Notes: generated from the sequence alone by a model not told the origin. A stretch of 35,891 bases of DNA from Eubacteriales Family XIII. Incertae Sedis bacterium (GCA_031290135.1 JAITOE010000146.1:1-35891); one strand, 5' to 3'; positions 24,594-35,837 are shown, counted from the first letter of the stretch. Program-made: numbers and translations.

Positions 24594-24609
24594 CGTCCCG
24601 CAACAGTAA

Positions 24610-26144
<1,535 letters not shown>

Positions 26145-26151
26145 CGATACG

Positions 26152-26904
26152 TCACACGGCGGCTTCTATGATCCGGATCAGGTCCTCCGGCTTCAGGCTG
26201 GCGCCGCCGACCAATGCCCCGTCTACATTCGCCTTGCTGAAAATCTCGCGGGCGTTGTCCGGCTTCACGCTGCCGCCGTACTGCACGCGCAGGCTGTCCG
26301 CCGCCGCGCCGCCATACAGCCCGGCGGCCGTTTTCCGGATGAAGGCGCACATCTCCTCCGCCTGTTCCGGCGTGGCCGTGCGCCCCGTGCCGATGGCCCA
26401 GATAGGTTCATACGCCACCACGAGCGTTCCCGCCTGCGCGGCGGTCAGGCCCGCCAGATCCTTTTTCAGCTGCGTTTCCACCACCGTGCATGCCTGTCCC
26501 GCGTCGCGCTGTTCCAGCTTTTCCCCGACGCAAAGAATGGGCGCGATATGGTGCGCGAAGAGCGCATGCAGTTTTTTGTTCACCGTTTCGTCCGTTTCCG
26601 CAAAATATTCGCGGCGCTCCGAATGTCCGATGATGGTGTAGTCCACGCCGATTTCCACGAGCATGGCGGGCGATATTTCGCCGGTGTAGGCGCCCTCTTC
26701 CTCGAAGTGCGCGTTTTGCGCCCCCAGCCGCACCGCCGTCCCGTCAAAGGCGGCTTTCAGCGCCGCCAGCTGCGTGAAAGGGGCGCACACGCCCGCCTCC
26801 GCCGCCTCTTCTTTATATAGTTTTTTGAACGCGGCGGCAAAGGCCAGCGCCTCCGCCGTCGTTTTGTACATCTTCCAGTTCCCGATGATTATTTTTTTTC
26901 TCAT
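26152..26904 (-). CDS. tpiA: Triosephosphate isomerase
   Basis: A 250-residue TIM-barrel enzyme interconverting dihydroxyacetone phosphate and glyceraldehyde 3-phosphate. The catalytic residues are in place: Lys in 'IGNWKMYK', His in 'IIGHSERREYF', and Glu in 'VVAYEPIWAIGTGRTA', followed by the loop and 'YGGSVKPDN' phosphate-binding motif. The ATG directly follows the pgk stop (TAAATG), with GAGGAT inside the end of pgk, so translation is coupled. Confidence 0.98.
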   Translation of the reverse strand: MRKKIIIGNWKMYKTTAEALAFAAAFKKLYKEEAAEAGVCAPFTQLAALKAAFDGTAVRLGAQNAHFEEEGAYTGEISPAMLVEIGVDYTIIGHSERREYFAETDETVNKKLHALFAHHIAPILCVGEKLEQRDAGQACTVVETQLKKDLAGLTAAQAGTLVVAYEPIWAIGTGRTATPEQAEEMCAFIRKTAAGLYGGAAADSLRVQYGGSVKPDNAREIFSKANVDGALVGGASLKPEDLIRIIEAAV

Positions 26905-28092
26905 TTATTTATCCTCTATTACGGCGATTCCCGGCAGGATCTTCCCTTCCAGGAATTCCAAGGACGCCCCGCCGCCGGTGGAAATGTGCGACATCTTGCC
27001 TGCTAAGCCGAACTGCTCCACCGCCGCCGCCGAATCGCCGCCGCCGATGACAGTCACGGCGTCCGACGCCGCCAGCGCTTCCGCCAGCGACCGGGTGCCC
27101 TGCGCGAAATTCGGCATTTCAAAAACGCCCATGGGGCCGTTCCATATGACCGTGCCCGCCGAAGCCACCGCCTCCGCGAAGCGCTTGACGCTCTTCGGGC
27201 CTATGTCCAGCCCCATCCACCCCGGCGGCAGCTTATCCGCGTCAAAATACGCGGATTCGGCTTCGTTGTCAAAGGCGCGCGCCGCTTTCATGTCCTCCGG
27301 CAGGAGCAGGGAAACGCCCTTTTCCTTCGCTTTTTTCTCCAAGGAGGCCGCCAGTTCCAGATTTTTTTCGTCCAAAATTGAGCTTCCCGTCTCATAGCCC
27401 CTGGCCTTGAAGAAGGTATAGGCCATCCCGCCGCCGATGATGAGGCCGTCCACCTTCCCCAGAAGGTTTTCGATGACGGAGATCTTGTCGCCCACCTTCG
27501 CGCCGCCCAGAATGGCAAGGAGCGGGTGCCTGGGGTGTTCGATCGCTTCGCCGAGGAACTGCACTTCCTTTTCGATGAGAAAGCCCGACACGGCCGGGAG
27601 ATAGTCCGCGATTCCCGCCGTGGACGCGTGCGCCCTGTGCGCCGTGCCGAAAGCGTCGTTGACATAGATGTCCGCCAGCCCCGCAAGCTCCTTTGAAAAG
27701 GCCGCGTCGTTTTTCGTTTCGCCCTTGCGGAAGCGCAGGTTTTCAAGCAGCAGCGCCTGGCCGGGCGCGAGCGCTTCCGCCGCCGCCCATACCGCGTCGT
27801 CCACCACGTCCGGCGAGCTGACAAAAACCACGGGCTGCCCCAGATGCACGGACAGGCGTTCCGCCACGGGTTTCAGCGTGTATTTCATGTCCGGCTCGCC
27901 GTCCGGCCGCCCCATGTGCGACATGAGGATGAGCTTCGCCCCCTGCCCCGCCAGATAGCGGAGGGTCGGCAGGGAGGCCGTGATGCGCGTTTCGTCCGTG
28001 ATTTTCCCCTGTTCGTCAATCGGAACGTTGAAATCGCAGCGGACGATGACGCGCTTGCCTTTCACGTCGATGTCTTTGATCGTCTTTTTCAT
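26905..28092 (-). CDS. pgk: Phosphoglycerate kinase
   Basis: A 395-residue two-domain enzyme transferring phosphate from 1,3-bisphosphoglycerate to ADP. '[14 protein letters not shown]' near the N-terminus, '[10 protein letters not shown]', '[14 protein letters not shown]' and the C-terminal '[15 protein letters not shown]...[15 protein letters not shown]' nucleotide region are all present. It starts four bases after the gap stop; the ribosome site is weak (AAAAGG), which fits coupling to gap translation. Confidence 0.98.
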   Translation of the reverse strand: MKKTIKDIDVKGKRVIVRCDFNVPIDEQGKITDETRITASLPTLRYLAGQGAKLILMSHMGRPDGEPDMKYTLKPVAERLSVHLGQPVVFVSSPDVVDDAVWAAAEALAPGQALLLENLRFRKGETKNDAAFSKELAGLADIYVNDAFGTAHRAHASTAGIADYLPAVSGFLIEKEVQFLGEAIEHPRHPLLAILGGAKVGDKISVIENLLGKVDGLIIGGGMAYTFFKARGYETGSSILDEKNLELAASLEKKAKEKGVSLLLPEDMKAARAFDNEAESAYFDADKLPPGWMGLDIGPKSVKRFAEAVASAGTVIWNGPMGVFEMPNFAQGTRSLAEALAASDAVTVIGGGDSAAAVEQFGLAGKMSHISTGGGASLEFLEGKILPGIAVIEDK

Positions 28093-28096
28093 AGGT

Positions 28097-29125
<1,029 letters not shown>

Positions 29126-29199
29126 TTATGGCCCCGTCCGCCAAGCCTTTTCCGGCGGCCGCTGCGCAATCCATAGAACGTTATGCGAATATAGTGATA

Positions 29200-30630
29200 T
29201 TAATAACGTTTTCGTTTCGAGGACGAGGGGACGTTGATTTCGTCCCTGTATTTCGCGATCGTCCTCCTTGATATCTCAATTCCTTTTTCCAAGAGCGTTT
29301 CCGCGATGGACTGGTCGGAAAGGGGCGCCGACGCGTCCTCGTTTTCTATCATCTCCCGGATAAAGGTTTTGATGCTTTCCGACGCGATGCCTTCGCCGCT
29401 TCCCGACGATACGCCGCTGGTAAAAAAATATTTTATTTCAAAAACGCCGCGGGGACTCTGCATGTATTTCCCGTTGACGGAACGGCTTACCGTCGATTCG
29501 TGGATGCCCACCTCGTCCGCGATCTGTTTGAGGGTCAGGGTTTTCAGGTGCTTGGCGCCGTATTCGAAAAAATCAATCTGGTAGGCCACCACCGCGCTGA
29601 CGACGTTGTAGATGGTCTGCCGCCTCTGTTCGATGCTTTTTATGAGCCACAGCGCCGAATTCAGCCGTCCGGCGAGGAATATGGATATGTTCGATTCTTT
29701 ATCCGCCTCCCGGAGGACTTTCTGGTAGTAGGAGCTTACCATGAGCCGGGGCGTGCTGCTTTCGTTTACCGTCACCACGTATTCCCCGTCGCTTTTCTCC
29801 ACGGTCACGTCGGGGGTGATGTATTTGGTCTCCGCGGAGGAGCTGAACTGCCTGCCGGGTTTGGGCTCAAGGGTTTTGATGATGTCGCCGATCCGCTGGA
29901 TTTCCCGGACGGGGAGGCCTTTTGCCTTGGCGATGTTCGTGAGCCGGTTGTTCGCCAGGTCTTCGAGGTGATCCGTGACGATGCTCCGTATTTCAGGGGT
30001 GTTCAGCTCCATTTGTTCCAGCTGGATGAGCAGACATTCTTTCAGGTTGGCGGCGCAGACCCCCGCCGGTTCAAAGCCCTGGATCGCCTTTATCACCCGC
30101 TCGACCTTTTCCGTGCGTATGCCGAGCTGCGCCGCGATTTCCTCCGCGCTCTGGGTCATGTAGCCGTTCGGGTCCAAGGATTCGATGATATATTTCCCCA
30201 CCTGCCTGTAGCTTTTTTTCAGGTCCGCGAACTGCAGCTGGAAAAGCAGATGTTCCGTCAGGGTGATTTCCGACGATACGAACTGCTCATAGGAATATTC
30301 GTTCTGGTCCCCGGCGTACTCCCACTGGCGGTAGCTTATGTCGTCAAATTCCCGGTCTTTCAGGTATTCGGACCAGTCGAAGTCGTCCTCTTTGGCGCGG
30401 ACCGTTTCCCGCTCCGGTTCTTCCTCCGCCTGCTCCTCGTCGTCCTGCGCCGGGGTTTCCGCCGGCGCGGCGGGTTCCGCTTCGAGGATGGGGTTGGTCA
30501 GCAGCTGCTCCTCTACATAGGTTTCAAGCTCCTGCGTGTTGAACTGCAGGATCTGGATCGCCTGAATCAGCTCAGGCGTCATGACCAATTTTTGAGACTG
30601 TTCAATTGTAAGGTCATATCCCAGTTTCAT
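29200..30630 (-). CDS. rpoN: RNA polymerase sigma-54 factor
   Basis: A 476-residue sigma-54. The N-terminal activator-interacting region ('IEQSQKLVMTPELIQAIQIL'), acidic region II, core-binding domain, a HTH ('LKQIADEVGIHESTVSRSV') and the RpoN box ('SRRTIAKYRDEINVPSSS', normally ARRTVAKYRE) are all seen in order. The product recognises -24/-12 promoters and needs an enhancer-binding ATPase, which is not encoded in this window. The ATG at 30630 lies two bases after the SEC-C stop, with a modest GGGGCGG site. No convincing TGGCAC-N5-TTGC promoter stood out when I scanned the intergenic gaps. Confidence 0.97.
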   Translation of the reverse strand: MKLGYDLTIEQSQKLVMTPELIQAIQILQFNTQELETYVEEQLLTNPILEAEPAAPAETPAQDDEEQAEEEPERETVRAKEDDFDWSEYLKDREFDDISYRQWEYAGDQNEYSYEQFVSSEITLTEHLLFQLQFADLKKSYRQVGKYIIESLDPNGYMTQSAEEIAAQLGIRTEKVERVIKAIQGFEPAGVCAANLKECLLIQLEQMELNTPEIRSIVTDHLEDLANNRLTNIAKAKGLPVREIQRIGDIIKTLEPKPGRQFSSSAETKYITPDVTVEKSDGEYVVTVNESSTPRLMVSSYYQKVLREADKESNISIFLAGRLNSALWLIKSIEQRRQTIYNVVSAVVAYQIDFFEYGAKHLKTLTLKQIADEVGIHESTVSRSVNGKYMQSPRGVFEIKYFFTSGVSSGSGEGIASESIKTFIREMIENEDASAPLSDQSIAETLLEKGIEISRRTIAKYRDEINVPSSSKRKRY

Positions 30631-30632
30631 GT

Positions 30633-31154
30633 TTAAGCCGCCCCGCAGCATTTTTTATACTTCTTCCCGCTCCCGCACGGGCAGGGGTCATTCCTGCCCG
30701 GCAGTTTGTCCTTGACAAGCGTCCCCGCCTTGCGCTGCTCCCTGGCGATCTCCGCCCGGCGTTCCAGAGGCAGGACCGCGTCCCATTCCGGCAGGCCGTA
30801 CAGATGCTCCGCCTTCGCCCCCCGCATGTTGAAATAGAGCTTTTCTATGTCGATGTCCAATTCCACGGGGGATTCTTCCGTCAGCGGTTCCAGCTCCAGC
30901 GTGTTTCGCAGGCTGCCCGACACGCCGTCCAGAAAGCCCATGAAAAGCACGGCGTCCGCCGAATAGCGGCCGGCCAGCTCGCCGAAGCTTCCTTTTATGA
31001 CTGCGGCCGGCGCGCTTAGGATGGCGCCGTAGATGCGCGCCTCCGCGTCGCAGTACCGGGTCCAGAACGCTTTGAACGTGGCGTCCGTCTGGTTTTCGAT
31101 CAGCTCCTTCCACTGGCCGTATAACGATGTTTCCTGCGGTGTTTCCTGCGGCAT
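30633..31154 (-). CDS. SEC-C metal-binding motif protein
   Basis: A 173-residue soluble protein ending in a SEC-C zinc-binding motif ('[19 protein letters not shown]'), the same motif as at the end of SecA. The helical body before it ('[20 protein letters not shown]' region) is unassigned. Of two close ATGs, 31154 has AAAGGAG at a normal distance, while 31160 would abut it. It is the first gene of the minus-strand rpoN-glycolysis block and is separated by two bases from rpoN. Function unknown; related proteins occur as stand-alone chaperone- or translocation-associated factors, but nothing here proves that. Confidence 0.85.
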   Translation of the reverse strand: MPQETPQETSLYGQWKELIENQTDATFKAFWTRYCDAEARIYGAILSAPAAVIKGSFGELAGRYSADAVLFMGFLDGVSGSLRNTLELEPLTEESPVELDIDIEKLYFNMRGAKAEHLYGLPEWDAVLPLERRAEIAREQRKAGTLVKDKLPGRNDPCPCGSGKKYKKCCGAA

Positions 31155-31243
31155 TCCCATCTCCTTTGCGTCGCGCCGGGGTTTTCCCGGCTTTCTTGTA
31201 ACTATTATGAATCTTAGGTATGTAGGATCGCCGCTGTGGTACA

Positions 31244-31370
31244 CCGCTACGTCCTTTGTCGTTGCGAGGAGCGAAGCGACGAAGCAATCCATACTGCGCA
31301 CTGGATTGTTTCGCTTCGCTCGCAATGACGGAGGATGTGACGCCCGCCCCGCAGCTGGGTAGATTCGTTC
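31244..31370. repeat. 127-bp composite repeat, copy B
   Basis: Inverted counterpart of copy A at 24467-24593, differing at only a handful of positions, mostly in one arm. It begins about 90 bp upstream of the SEC-C gene and ends 6 bp short of the homoserine dehydrogenase stop codon. Confidence 0.93.
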
Positions 31371-31375
31371 CGTAC

Positions 31376-32347
31376 TTACTTCGCGATGGCGCGGGCGATC
31401 TCGATCACGTCGCCCATGACGGCGCTGCCCGTGGGAAGCGCCCCCGCGCCCTTTCCGTAAAACATCAGCTGGTCCACGGCGTTCCCCTTTACGAAGATCG
31501 CGTTAAATTCATTGTTTACGCCCGCCAGCGGGTGGTCTCCCCGGACGAACACCGGCTTGACATGGTATTCCAGGCCGTCCCCGGTTCTGCGGGCAGTGGC
31601 GATGAGCTTGATCTTGCCCCCGTCCGCCGCCGCTTTTTCGATGTCCCGCATGGTGACGCCCGTGATGCCCTCGGTGGGGATTTCCTGCGGCGGAACCCGT
31701 TTCCCGAAGACTAAGGAGATGAGGATGGAGAGCTTGTTCGCTACGTCGTGCCCTTCCACGTCGGCGGTGGGGTCGGCCTCGGCGAATCCTTTTTCCTGCG
31801 CCTCCCGCAGGACGTCTTCGTAGGGGCGGCCATCCTCTGCCATTTTTGTCAGGATGTAGTTGGTGGTTCCGTTCAGGATTCCCAGAATTTCTTCGTATTC
31901 GTTGGCGAGAAGCGCCGTTGTGAGGGCGTTCAGGATGGGGATGCCGCCGCCTACGCTGGCTTCGAAGCGGAACAGCACATGATTCGCTTTCGCGGCGTCC
32001 GTCAGTTTTTCATAATTTGCGGCCACTGCGGCCTTGTTGGCCGTGACCACATGTTTTCCGTTCTCCATGGCCGTGAGCATGAAGCTCGTTGCCGGCTCGA
32101 TTCCGCCCAGCAATTCGATGATTATGTCGATGCCCGGATCCCGGAGCACCGCGTCCGGCTCCTGCGTGAACTGTTCCGGGCTGACCGTGACGTCCCGTTT
32201 CCGCGCAACGTCCTTTTCAAGGATTTTGGTGATGGCCAGCTCCAGCCCCGTGTTTTCCGTGATCTGTTTTCGGTTCATTTCAAGCGTTTTATAGGTGCCG
32301 GTGCCGATGTTCCCCATGCCCAGCAGCCCGATGTTTATCTTTTTCAT
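31376..32347 (-). CDS. hom: Homoserine dehydrogenase lacking the ACT domain
   Basis: A 323-residue enzyme reducing aspartate semialdehyde to homoserine on the way to threonine and methionine. The N-terminal Rossmann fold has '[15 protein letters not shown]'; '[10 protein letters not shown]', '[11 protein letters not shown]', '[11 protein letters not shown]' and the catalytic region '[20 protein letters not shown]' (Asp and Lys) follow. It stops soon after the catalytic domain. Most bacterial enzymes are over 400 residues and end in an ACT domain for threonine feedback; that part is absent and the stop falls 6 bp from a repeat copy, so the end may be naturally short or trimmed. The ATG at 32347 has GGGAGGT. 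Confidence 0.95.
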   Translation of the reverse strand: MKKINIGLLGMGNIGTGTYKTLEMNRKQITENTGLELAITKILEKDVARKRDVTVSPEQFTQEPDAVLRDPGIDIIIELLGGIEPATSFMLTAMENGKHVVTANKAAVAANYEKLTDAAKANHVLFRFEASVGGGIPILNALTTALLANEYEEILGILNGTTNYILTKMAEDGRPYEDVLREAQEKGFAEADPTADVEGHDVANKLSILISLVFGKRVPPQEIPTEGITGVTMRDIEKAAADGGKIKLIATARRTGDGLEYHVKPVFVRGDHPLAGVNNEFNAIFVKGNAVDQLMFYGKGAGALPTGSAVMGDVIEIARAIAK

Positions 32348-32421
32348 ACTACCTCCCGCGCAATTTTTGCCCATGCCGTTTTAAGCCCCAGGGGCGATTT
32401 TGGGGTTCATGCCCTGTGGTT

Positions 32422-32450
32422 ATTATACTATGAAATCCCCGGATTGTCTT
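32422..32450 (-). promoter_or_regulatory. Promoter of homoserine dehydrogenase
   Basis: Minus-strand TATAAT (32422-32427), 17-bp spacer, AAGACA (32445-32450). The 75-base leader contains a G/C hairpin around CCCCAGGGGC, of unknown use. Confidence 0.6.
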
Positions 32451-32513
32451 TATGTTTTGGCGATTTTTTATCGGGTTTTTTACGGAGGAAAATTCCCAAA
32501 GATAAAAAGCAGA

Positions 32514-32765
32514 TTACATGAAAAACAGCTCCGGGGCGGGCTTCCCGCCGCGCAATTCCGTTTCGGCCATTGCCGCGAGATCGACGGGGTTTTCCGTCCA
32601 AAGGGCAGATTCAACGTCCGACAATCTATCGAAGATATCCAGTTGGGACATTTCTTCAAGGGTCCGGTTGATCGTCCAGCCGTGGCTTTCCGCGATGCGT
32701 TCGGCAACCATTTTTATGACATATTCCAATGCCAGTTGGCATTTATCCCTGTCAGCCGTGTTCAT
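32514..32765 (-). CDS. Small helical protein of the DUF3990 locus
   Basis: An 83-residue acidic, helix-rich protein ('KCQLALEYVIKMVAERIAES') with no domain I can name with confidence. It resembles in size and position the short third gene often found after DUF3990 genes. It overlaps the DUF3990 gene by 14 bp and has its own strong site (GAGGAGGT) before ATG 32765, so it is very probably translated. Antitoxin or chaperone to its neighbour is a guess. Confidence 0.7.
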   Translation of the reverse strand: MNTADRDKCQLALEYVIKMVAERIAESHGWTINRTLEEMSQLDIFDRLSDVESALWTENPVDLAAMAETELRGGKPAPELFFM

Positions 32766-33312
32766 GTTTCGGCACCTCCTCATATCCGGCCAGCTTCAGG
32801 CAGTCCACCGCAGATTGTGTTTTCAGGCAGATCTGATCCTCCAGAACTTCCGGCCGCAGCTGTCTCAGTGCGGCCGCGACGGCATCTTTAGAGCCGATTT
32901 CCCCGTATGCCCCGTTCAGATAAAAGGTGATCGTTGCGTTCGTGTCGTCATTCGCCACCTTTCCGGCAAGCACATCGCAGGATTCCCACAAGGCAGTTAT
33001 ACGCTCCACCCCTCTCCGGTGCCCGCAGACGCAGTGCAGCCATTCGGCATCCGTGTTCCGGAATTCGCAGACGTTCAGGCCGTCTGCCTGGGCGAATGTG
33101 TAAGAAAGTATGTAGCCTGATTGCAGATCCCCTCCGCCCTTTCGCAACGCGGCATTGACAAAACGCAATGCCTGGTCTTTGGACGTCGTGAGATAGAAGC
33201 CGCGCCCGAAATCGTTGGTCTTCTTGCATCGTCCCAAATCTATCTGCTCAATCAACGCATAACTTGTGTGGTAGATCGGTTTCCCTGCCCGCAAGGCATC
33301 CAAAACGCTCAT
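32752..33312 (-). CDS. DUF3990 protein, ADP-ribosyltransferase-like
   Basis: A 186-residue protein of the DUF3990 family. 'YHTSYALIEQIDLGRCK' then 'NDFGRGFYLTTSKDQALRF' (residues 14-51) and the C-terminal 'QICLKTQSAVDCLKLAGYEEV' are the family hallmarks. The His-Thr-Ser and Gly-Phe-Tyr-Leu-Thr blocks resemble NAD-binding strands of ADP-ribosyltransferases, which is the basis for suggesting an enzyme or toxin; activity in this family is inference here. The start overlaps the DUF3791 stop as ATGA, so the pair is coupled. Confidence 0.85.
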   Translation of the reverse strand: MSVLDALRAGKPIYHTSYALIEQIDLGRCKKTNDFGRGFYLTTSKDQALRFVNAALRKGGGDLQSGYILSYTFAQADGLNVCEFRNTDAEWLHCVCGHRRGVERITALWESCDVLAGKVANDDTNATITFYLNGAYGEIGSKDAVAAALRQLRPEVLEDQICLKTQSAVDCLKLAGYEEVPKHEHG

Positions 33313-33527
33313 GTCGTTTCGCCACGCGACCGGATGTGCGACTCGATGTCTTCATAGGTGGCCGACGCGCCCTGGATATGCAGGAATTCATATGCGTCGT
33401 CTATGTAATCAAAAACGCCGAATTGCTTGAACAGCCGTCCGGTTTCCGCGGCGGTTTTGCCTGTGCGTTTTTTGAACAGCTGAAACTGCCCGATCTTGAT
33501 CATTGTCGCAATGTCGTCGTTGTACAT
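33309..33527 (-). CDS. DUF3791 protein, partner of DUF3990
   Basis: A 72-residue protein of the DUF3791 family: 'TGKTAAETGRLFKQFGVFDYIDDAYEFLHIQG' region and a closing 'YEDIESHIRSRGE'. It is the first gene of the three-gene unit, with GGGAG before ATG 33527 and a clear promoter 75 bp upstream. DUF3791 and DUF3990 genes are habitual neighbours; the small size and upstream position fit an antitoxin, unproven. Confidence 0.85.
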   Translation of the reverse strand: MYNDDIATMIKIGQFQLFKKRTGKTAAETGRLFKQFGVFDYIDDAYEFLHIQGASATYEDIESHIRSRGETT

Positions 33528-33601
33528 GGCAAAGTCTCCCTTACTTCATGTTGTCGGTCTTGCCGTGTTTTTTAATCCGGGATCATCTTTGTGCTATTTA
33601 T

Positions 33602-33630
33602 ATTGTAACCTGATTGCCCTGCTGTTACAA
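33602..33630 (-). promoter_or_regulatory. Promoter of the DUF3791/DUF3990 unit
   Basis: Minus-strand TTGTAA (33625-33630), 17-bp spacer, TACAAT (33602-33607), in a locally AT-rich stretch. Confidence 0.65.
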
Positions 33631-33716
33631 TGCATTTTTCGATTTTTGCGAAGCGTGTTGCGTTATAATTGCAATAAGTTCCCATTCATTCCAAAGAAAT
33701 GGAAAGCTGAGGTCGG

Positions 33717-33745
33717 TTGCCCCCTGCCTTGATCTGCGGTATAAT
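33717..33745 (+). promoter_or_regulatory. Promoter of trmL
   Basis: TTGCCC (33717-33722), 17-bp spacer, TATAAT (33740-33745), 47 bp before the start codon. Confidence 0.7.
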
Positions 33746-33792
33746 TGTAGAAAAGACTTGTAGGGCAGCGTAATCCCAAAGGAGCAATGCGA

Positions 33793-34266
33793 ATGAACGC
33801 TTTCCATATCGTGCTGGTGGAGCCGGAGATCCCGCCGAACACCGGCAACATTGCCCGGACCTGCGCGGCCACGGGCACGAAACTGCATCTGGTGGAGCCG
33901 CTGGGCTTCGAAGTCTCGGACCGCACCGTGAAACGCGCCGGCTTGGATTACTGGCCCTTCGTGGATCTGGAAATCCATCCGGATCTGGATGCTTTTATGA
34001 AAAAATACGGCGGCGCGCCCCTGTACTTCATCAGCACAAAAGGACGCCGCCGCCATGTGGATTTTTCTTATGAAGCGGGCGCCATGTTCCTTTTCGGGAA
34101 AGAAACCGCGGGACTCGATGAAACGCTGCTGCGGGAAAACGCGGACAGGAGCGTCCGCATCCCCATGCTCCCGGACGACAGGCTGCGCTCGCTGAACTTG
34201 GCCAACTCCGCGGCCGTCATCCTCTTCGAAGCGCTGCGCCAGCACGGTTTTCCTGGGTTTAAGTGA
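33793..34266 (+). CDS. trmL: tRNA (cytidine/uridine-34-2'-O)-methyltransferase
   Basis: A 157-residue SPOUT methyltransferase that methylates the ribose of the wobble base of certain leucine tRNAs. The knot motifs are clear: 'EPEIPPNTGNIARTCAATG', 'LFGKETAGLDETLL' and 'IPMLPDDRLRSLNLANSAAV'. The length is normal. ATG 33793 has AAAGGAG at a good distance; ATG 33787 is too close to that site. Monocistronic, from its own promoter. Confidence 0.96.
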   Translation: MNAFHIVLVEPEIPPNTGNIARTCAATGTKLHLVEPLGFEVSDRTVKRAGLDYWPFVDLEIHPDLDAFMKKYGGAPLYFISTKGRRRHVDFSYEAGAMFLFGKETAGLDETLLRENADRSVRIPMLPDDRLRSLNLANSAAVILFEALRQHGFPGFK

Positions 34267-34299
34267 ACGCCGCCTACAAGATTTTGCGGCACCCGCCCT

Positions 34300-34604
34300 T
34301 CACAAAATGCCCCGGTAAACCCTCTGGGCAACCGCGTCATGCAGCCAGCGGATCATGGAAACGTAGTCGAAAACGGGCAGCCCCGTCGCTTCCTGCACGG
34401 CCGCCGCATAAGGCGGGATGTCGCTGCATGTCATGAGGATGGCGCCGATCCCTTCGTTCTCTTCTGCCAGCGCCTTAGCCGCGCCCACAACCTCGCGTCC
34501 GATTCCCGCGTTGTCGATCACGGTGGCGTTGTCAAACAGCGCGGCAAAGCAAGGACCGTCCTGCAGCCCCTTGACCACGAGGTCATCCGCGTCACCACGC
34601 CGGC
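34300..34604 (-). pseudogene. Aspartate/glutamate racemase family gene, 3' fragment
   Basis: About 100 C-terminal residues of an Asp/Glu/hydantoin racemase-type protein: 'GAILMTCSDIPPYAAAVQEA' with the second catalytic Cys, then 'FDYVSMIRWLHDAV'. Full-length relatives exceed 200 residues. The N-terminal half with the first catalytic Cys is missing because the sequence changes at about 34605 to an IS21-type transposase. A GTG or internal ATG could still be used, but an active enzyme is not expected. Confidence 0.75.
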
Positions 34605-35039
34605 GGTCTGCCCCGCCCAGTCAACCTCCGTCGTTTCGCCGGGTTTGCGTTCAATGTGCATGGTCGCCTTGGTTTTGACGACGAAATCCCGGTAATGCTT
34701 TTTGAATTGTGTCAATTGGTATGGGATTTCGCCCGCATCGCGGCAACGGTCGCAATACTCGAACCATAGGAGCTGCAGTGTCACGCCGCTTTTTGCCATT
34801 TCGCGGTGTATCTGCGCGCAATCCGGCATTTTGTATGCCGGACCGGCGCTTTGCGGGTACAGCATTTCCGCCAGCTCGCGGTTCGACAGGCCGGTTGCGG
34901 TTTGATGGCTTATGCCGGACTCTGCGGCTTTTTGCAGGACTGTGATGACTGTCGGGCGTGAGACTCCCATGCTTTCGGCAATCCGCGTGTGATTGAGTCC
35001 CATGCCGTGGAGCCTCAGAATCTCTCTGTAGTCTGTCAT
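34605..35039 (-). pseudogene. istA: IS21-family transposase IstA, 5' fragment
   Basis: The first about 145 residues of an IstA-type transposase: an N-terminal HTH ('HTRIAESMGVSRPTVITVLQ'), the helical 'YCDRCRDAGEIPYQLTQFKK' region, and the opening of the DDE domain ('EVDWAGQT', first catalytic Asp). IstA is normally about 500 residues; the rest and istB are absent, and the frame runs into the racemase fragment for a short out-of-frame tail ending at 34518. ATG 35039 has an AGGAGG site, so the fragment could still be translated. Confidence 0.85.
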
Positions 35040-35116
35040 TTGATGACCTCCTTTTATTTGTTAAGGAGCGACGCACCAAACAATTGTACTACAGAAAGAT
35101 TGTTCATTGAAGCATA

Positions 35117-35283
35117 GTGTAAAATTTAACCGGCGGGAGTGTCAAATCACGCCGATCCAAGTGTCAAATCTGTGCGGCTCAACTGTCAAATCCAGAGCGT
35201 CATATTCAATTTTCGCATGCCCGCGCTTGGTGTAAAGTTATCCTGCGACGAATGTAAACTTTTGCCGCGACAAGTGTAAAATC
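35117..35283. mobile_element. IS21-family end with 22-bp-spaced repeats
   Basis: Seven short copies of GTGTAAA/GTGTCAAAT begin at 35117, 35139, 35161, 35183, 35230, 35252 and 35274. Within each of two groups the spacing is exactly 22 bp. They lie upstream of the istA fragment, where IS21 elements carry repeated transposase-binding sites at their ends. The outer end is probably near 35283; the other end has been lost. With the promoter at 35329 this accounts for the 390-bp gap before the LytTR gene. Confidence 0.75.
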
Positions 35284-35328
35284 GCACCGCTATATGCAAA
35301 AGATCCCAAAAATATGTTTTTTAATGCC

Positions 35329-35356
35329 TTGTAATAAACGTAAAAACGGGTATATT
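35329..35356 (+). promoter_or_regulatory. Promoter of the LytTR gene
   Basis: TTGTAA (35329-35334), 16-bp spacer, TATATT (35351-35356), 74 bp before the start codon. Confidence 0.55.
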
Positions 35357-35430
35357 TAATCCATGAAACGTTATTGGGCGGCGGGGCATCCGGGGAACGG
35401 GCTCCCTGCCGAAAAAAAAAGGAGGTTCTG

Positions 35431-35778
35431 ATGGGTGGCGTAATTATCCCTGTGCTGACGCGGACTGAAACGGCCGTCGTCAAAAAAGAAGATGTTCTCT
35501 ACGTTGAAAGCCGGCTCCGCACGGTCCTGCTCCACACGGCCGTGCGCAGATACCGCTATTACGGAAAAATGGGGGACCTGGCGGAGATGCTCGGCGGTTC
35601 TTTTTACCGCTGCCACGTAAGCTGGATCGTCAACCTGTGCAAAGTGGCCAGCGCCGGGGGCGGCACCGTGCACATGGAAGACGGAAAGGACATATTTCTG
35701 GGGCGCAACAAGTTCCAGGCTTTCCGCAGACGTTACATCCAGTACCTGGCTGCCCGACACAAGACGGAAAACAGTTAG
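35431..35778 (+). CDS. Stand-alone LytTR DNA-binding protein
   Basis: A 115-residue protein consisting almost only of a LytTR domain: 'VKKEDVLYVESRLRTVLLHT', 'GKMGDLAEML', 'FYRCHVSWIVNLCKVAS' and 'LGRNKFQAFRRRYIQYLA' are its ordered blocks. LytTR domains bind direct repeats upstream of virulence, bacteriocin or surface-protein genes, normally behind a receiver domain; here none is present. ATG 35431 has a perfect AAAGGAGG seven bases upstream. It is flanked by its own promoter and a terminator, so it is monocistronic. Its targets are not visible. Confidence 0.9.
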   Translation: MGGVIIPVLTRTETAVVKKEDVLYVESRLRTVLLHTAVRRYRYYGKMGDLAEMLGGSFYRCHVSWIVNLCKVASAGGGTVHMEDGKDIFLGRNKFQAFRRRYIQYLAARHKTENS

Positions 35779-35795
35779 GGAATGGCTTCCGCCGC

Positions 35796-35837
35796 AAAAA
35801 CCGCCCGCCGGACGAACAGTCCCGGTAGGCGGTTTTT
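35796..35837 (+). terminator. Intrinsic terminator after the LytTR gene
   Basis: AAAAACCGCC (35796-35805) pairs with GGCGGTTTTT (35828-35837), with further CCGG pairing inside; the A and T runs on both sides allow termination in either direction. The 54 bases after it contain nothing I recognise. Confidence 0.9.

Noticed and set aside
29500-30636. Long plus-strand open frame opposite rpoN
   Set aside because: Antisense shadow of a complete sigma-54 gene; composition without motifs.
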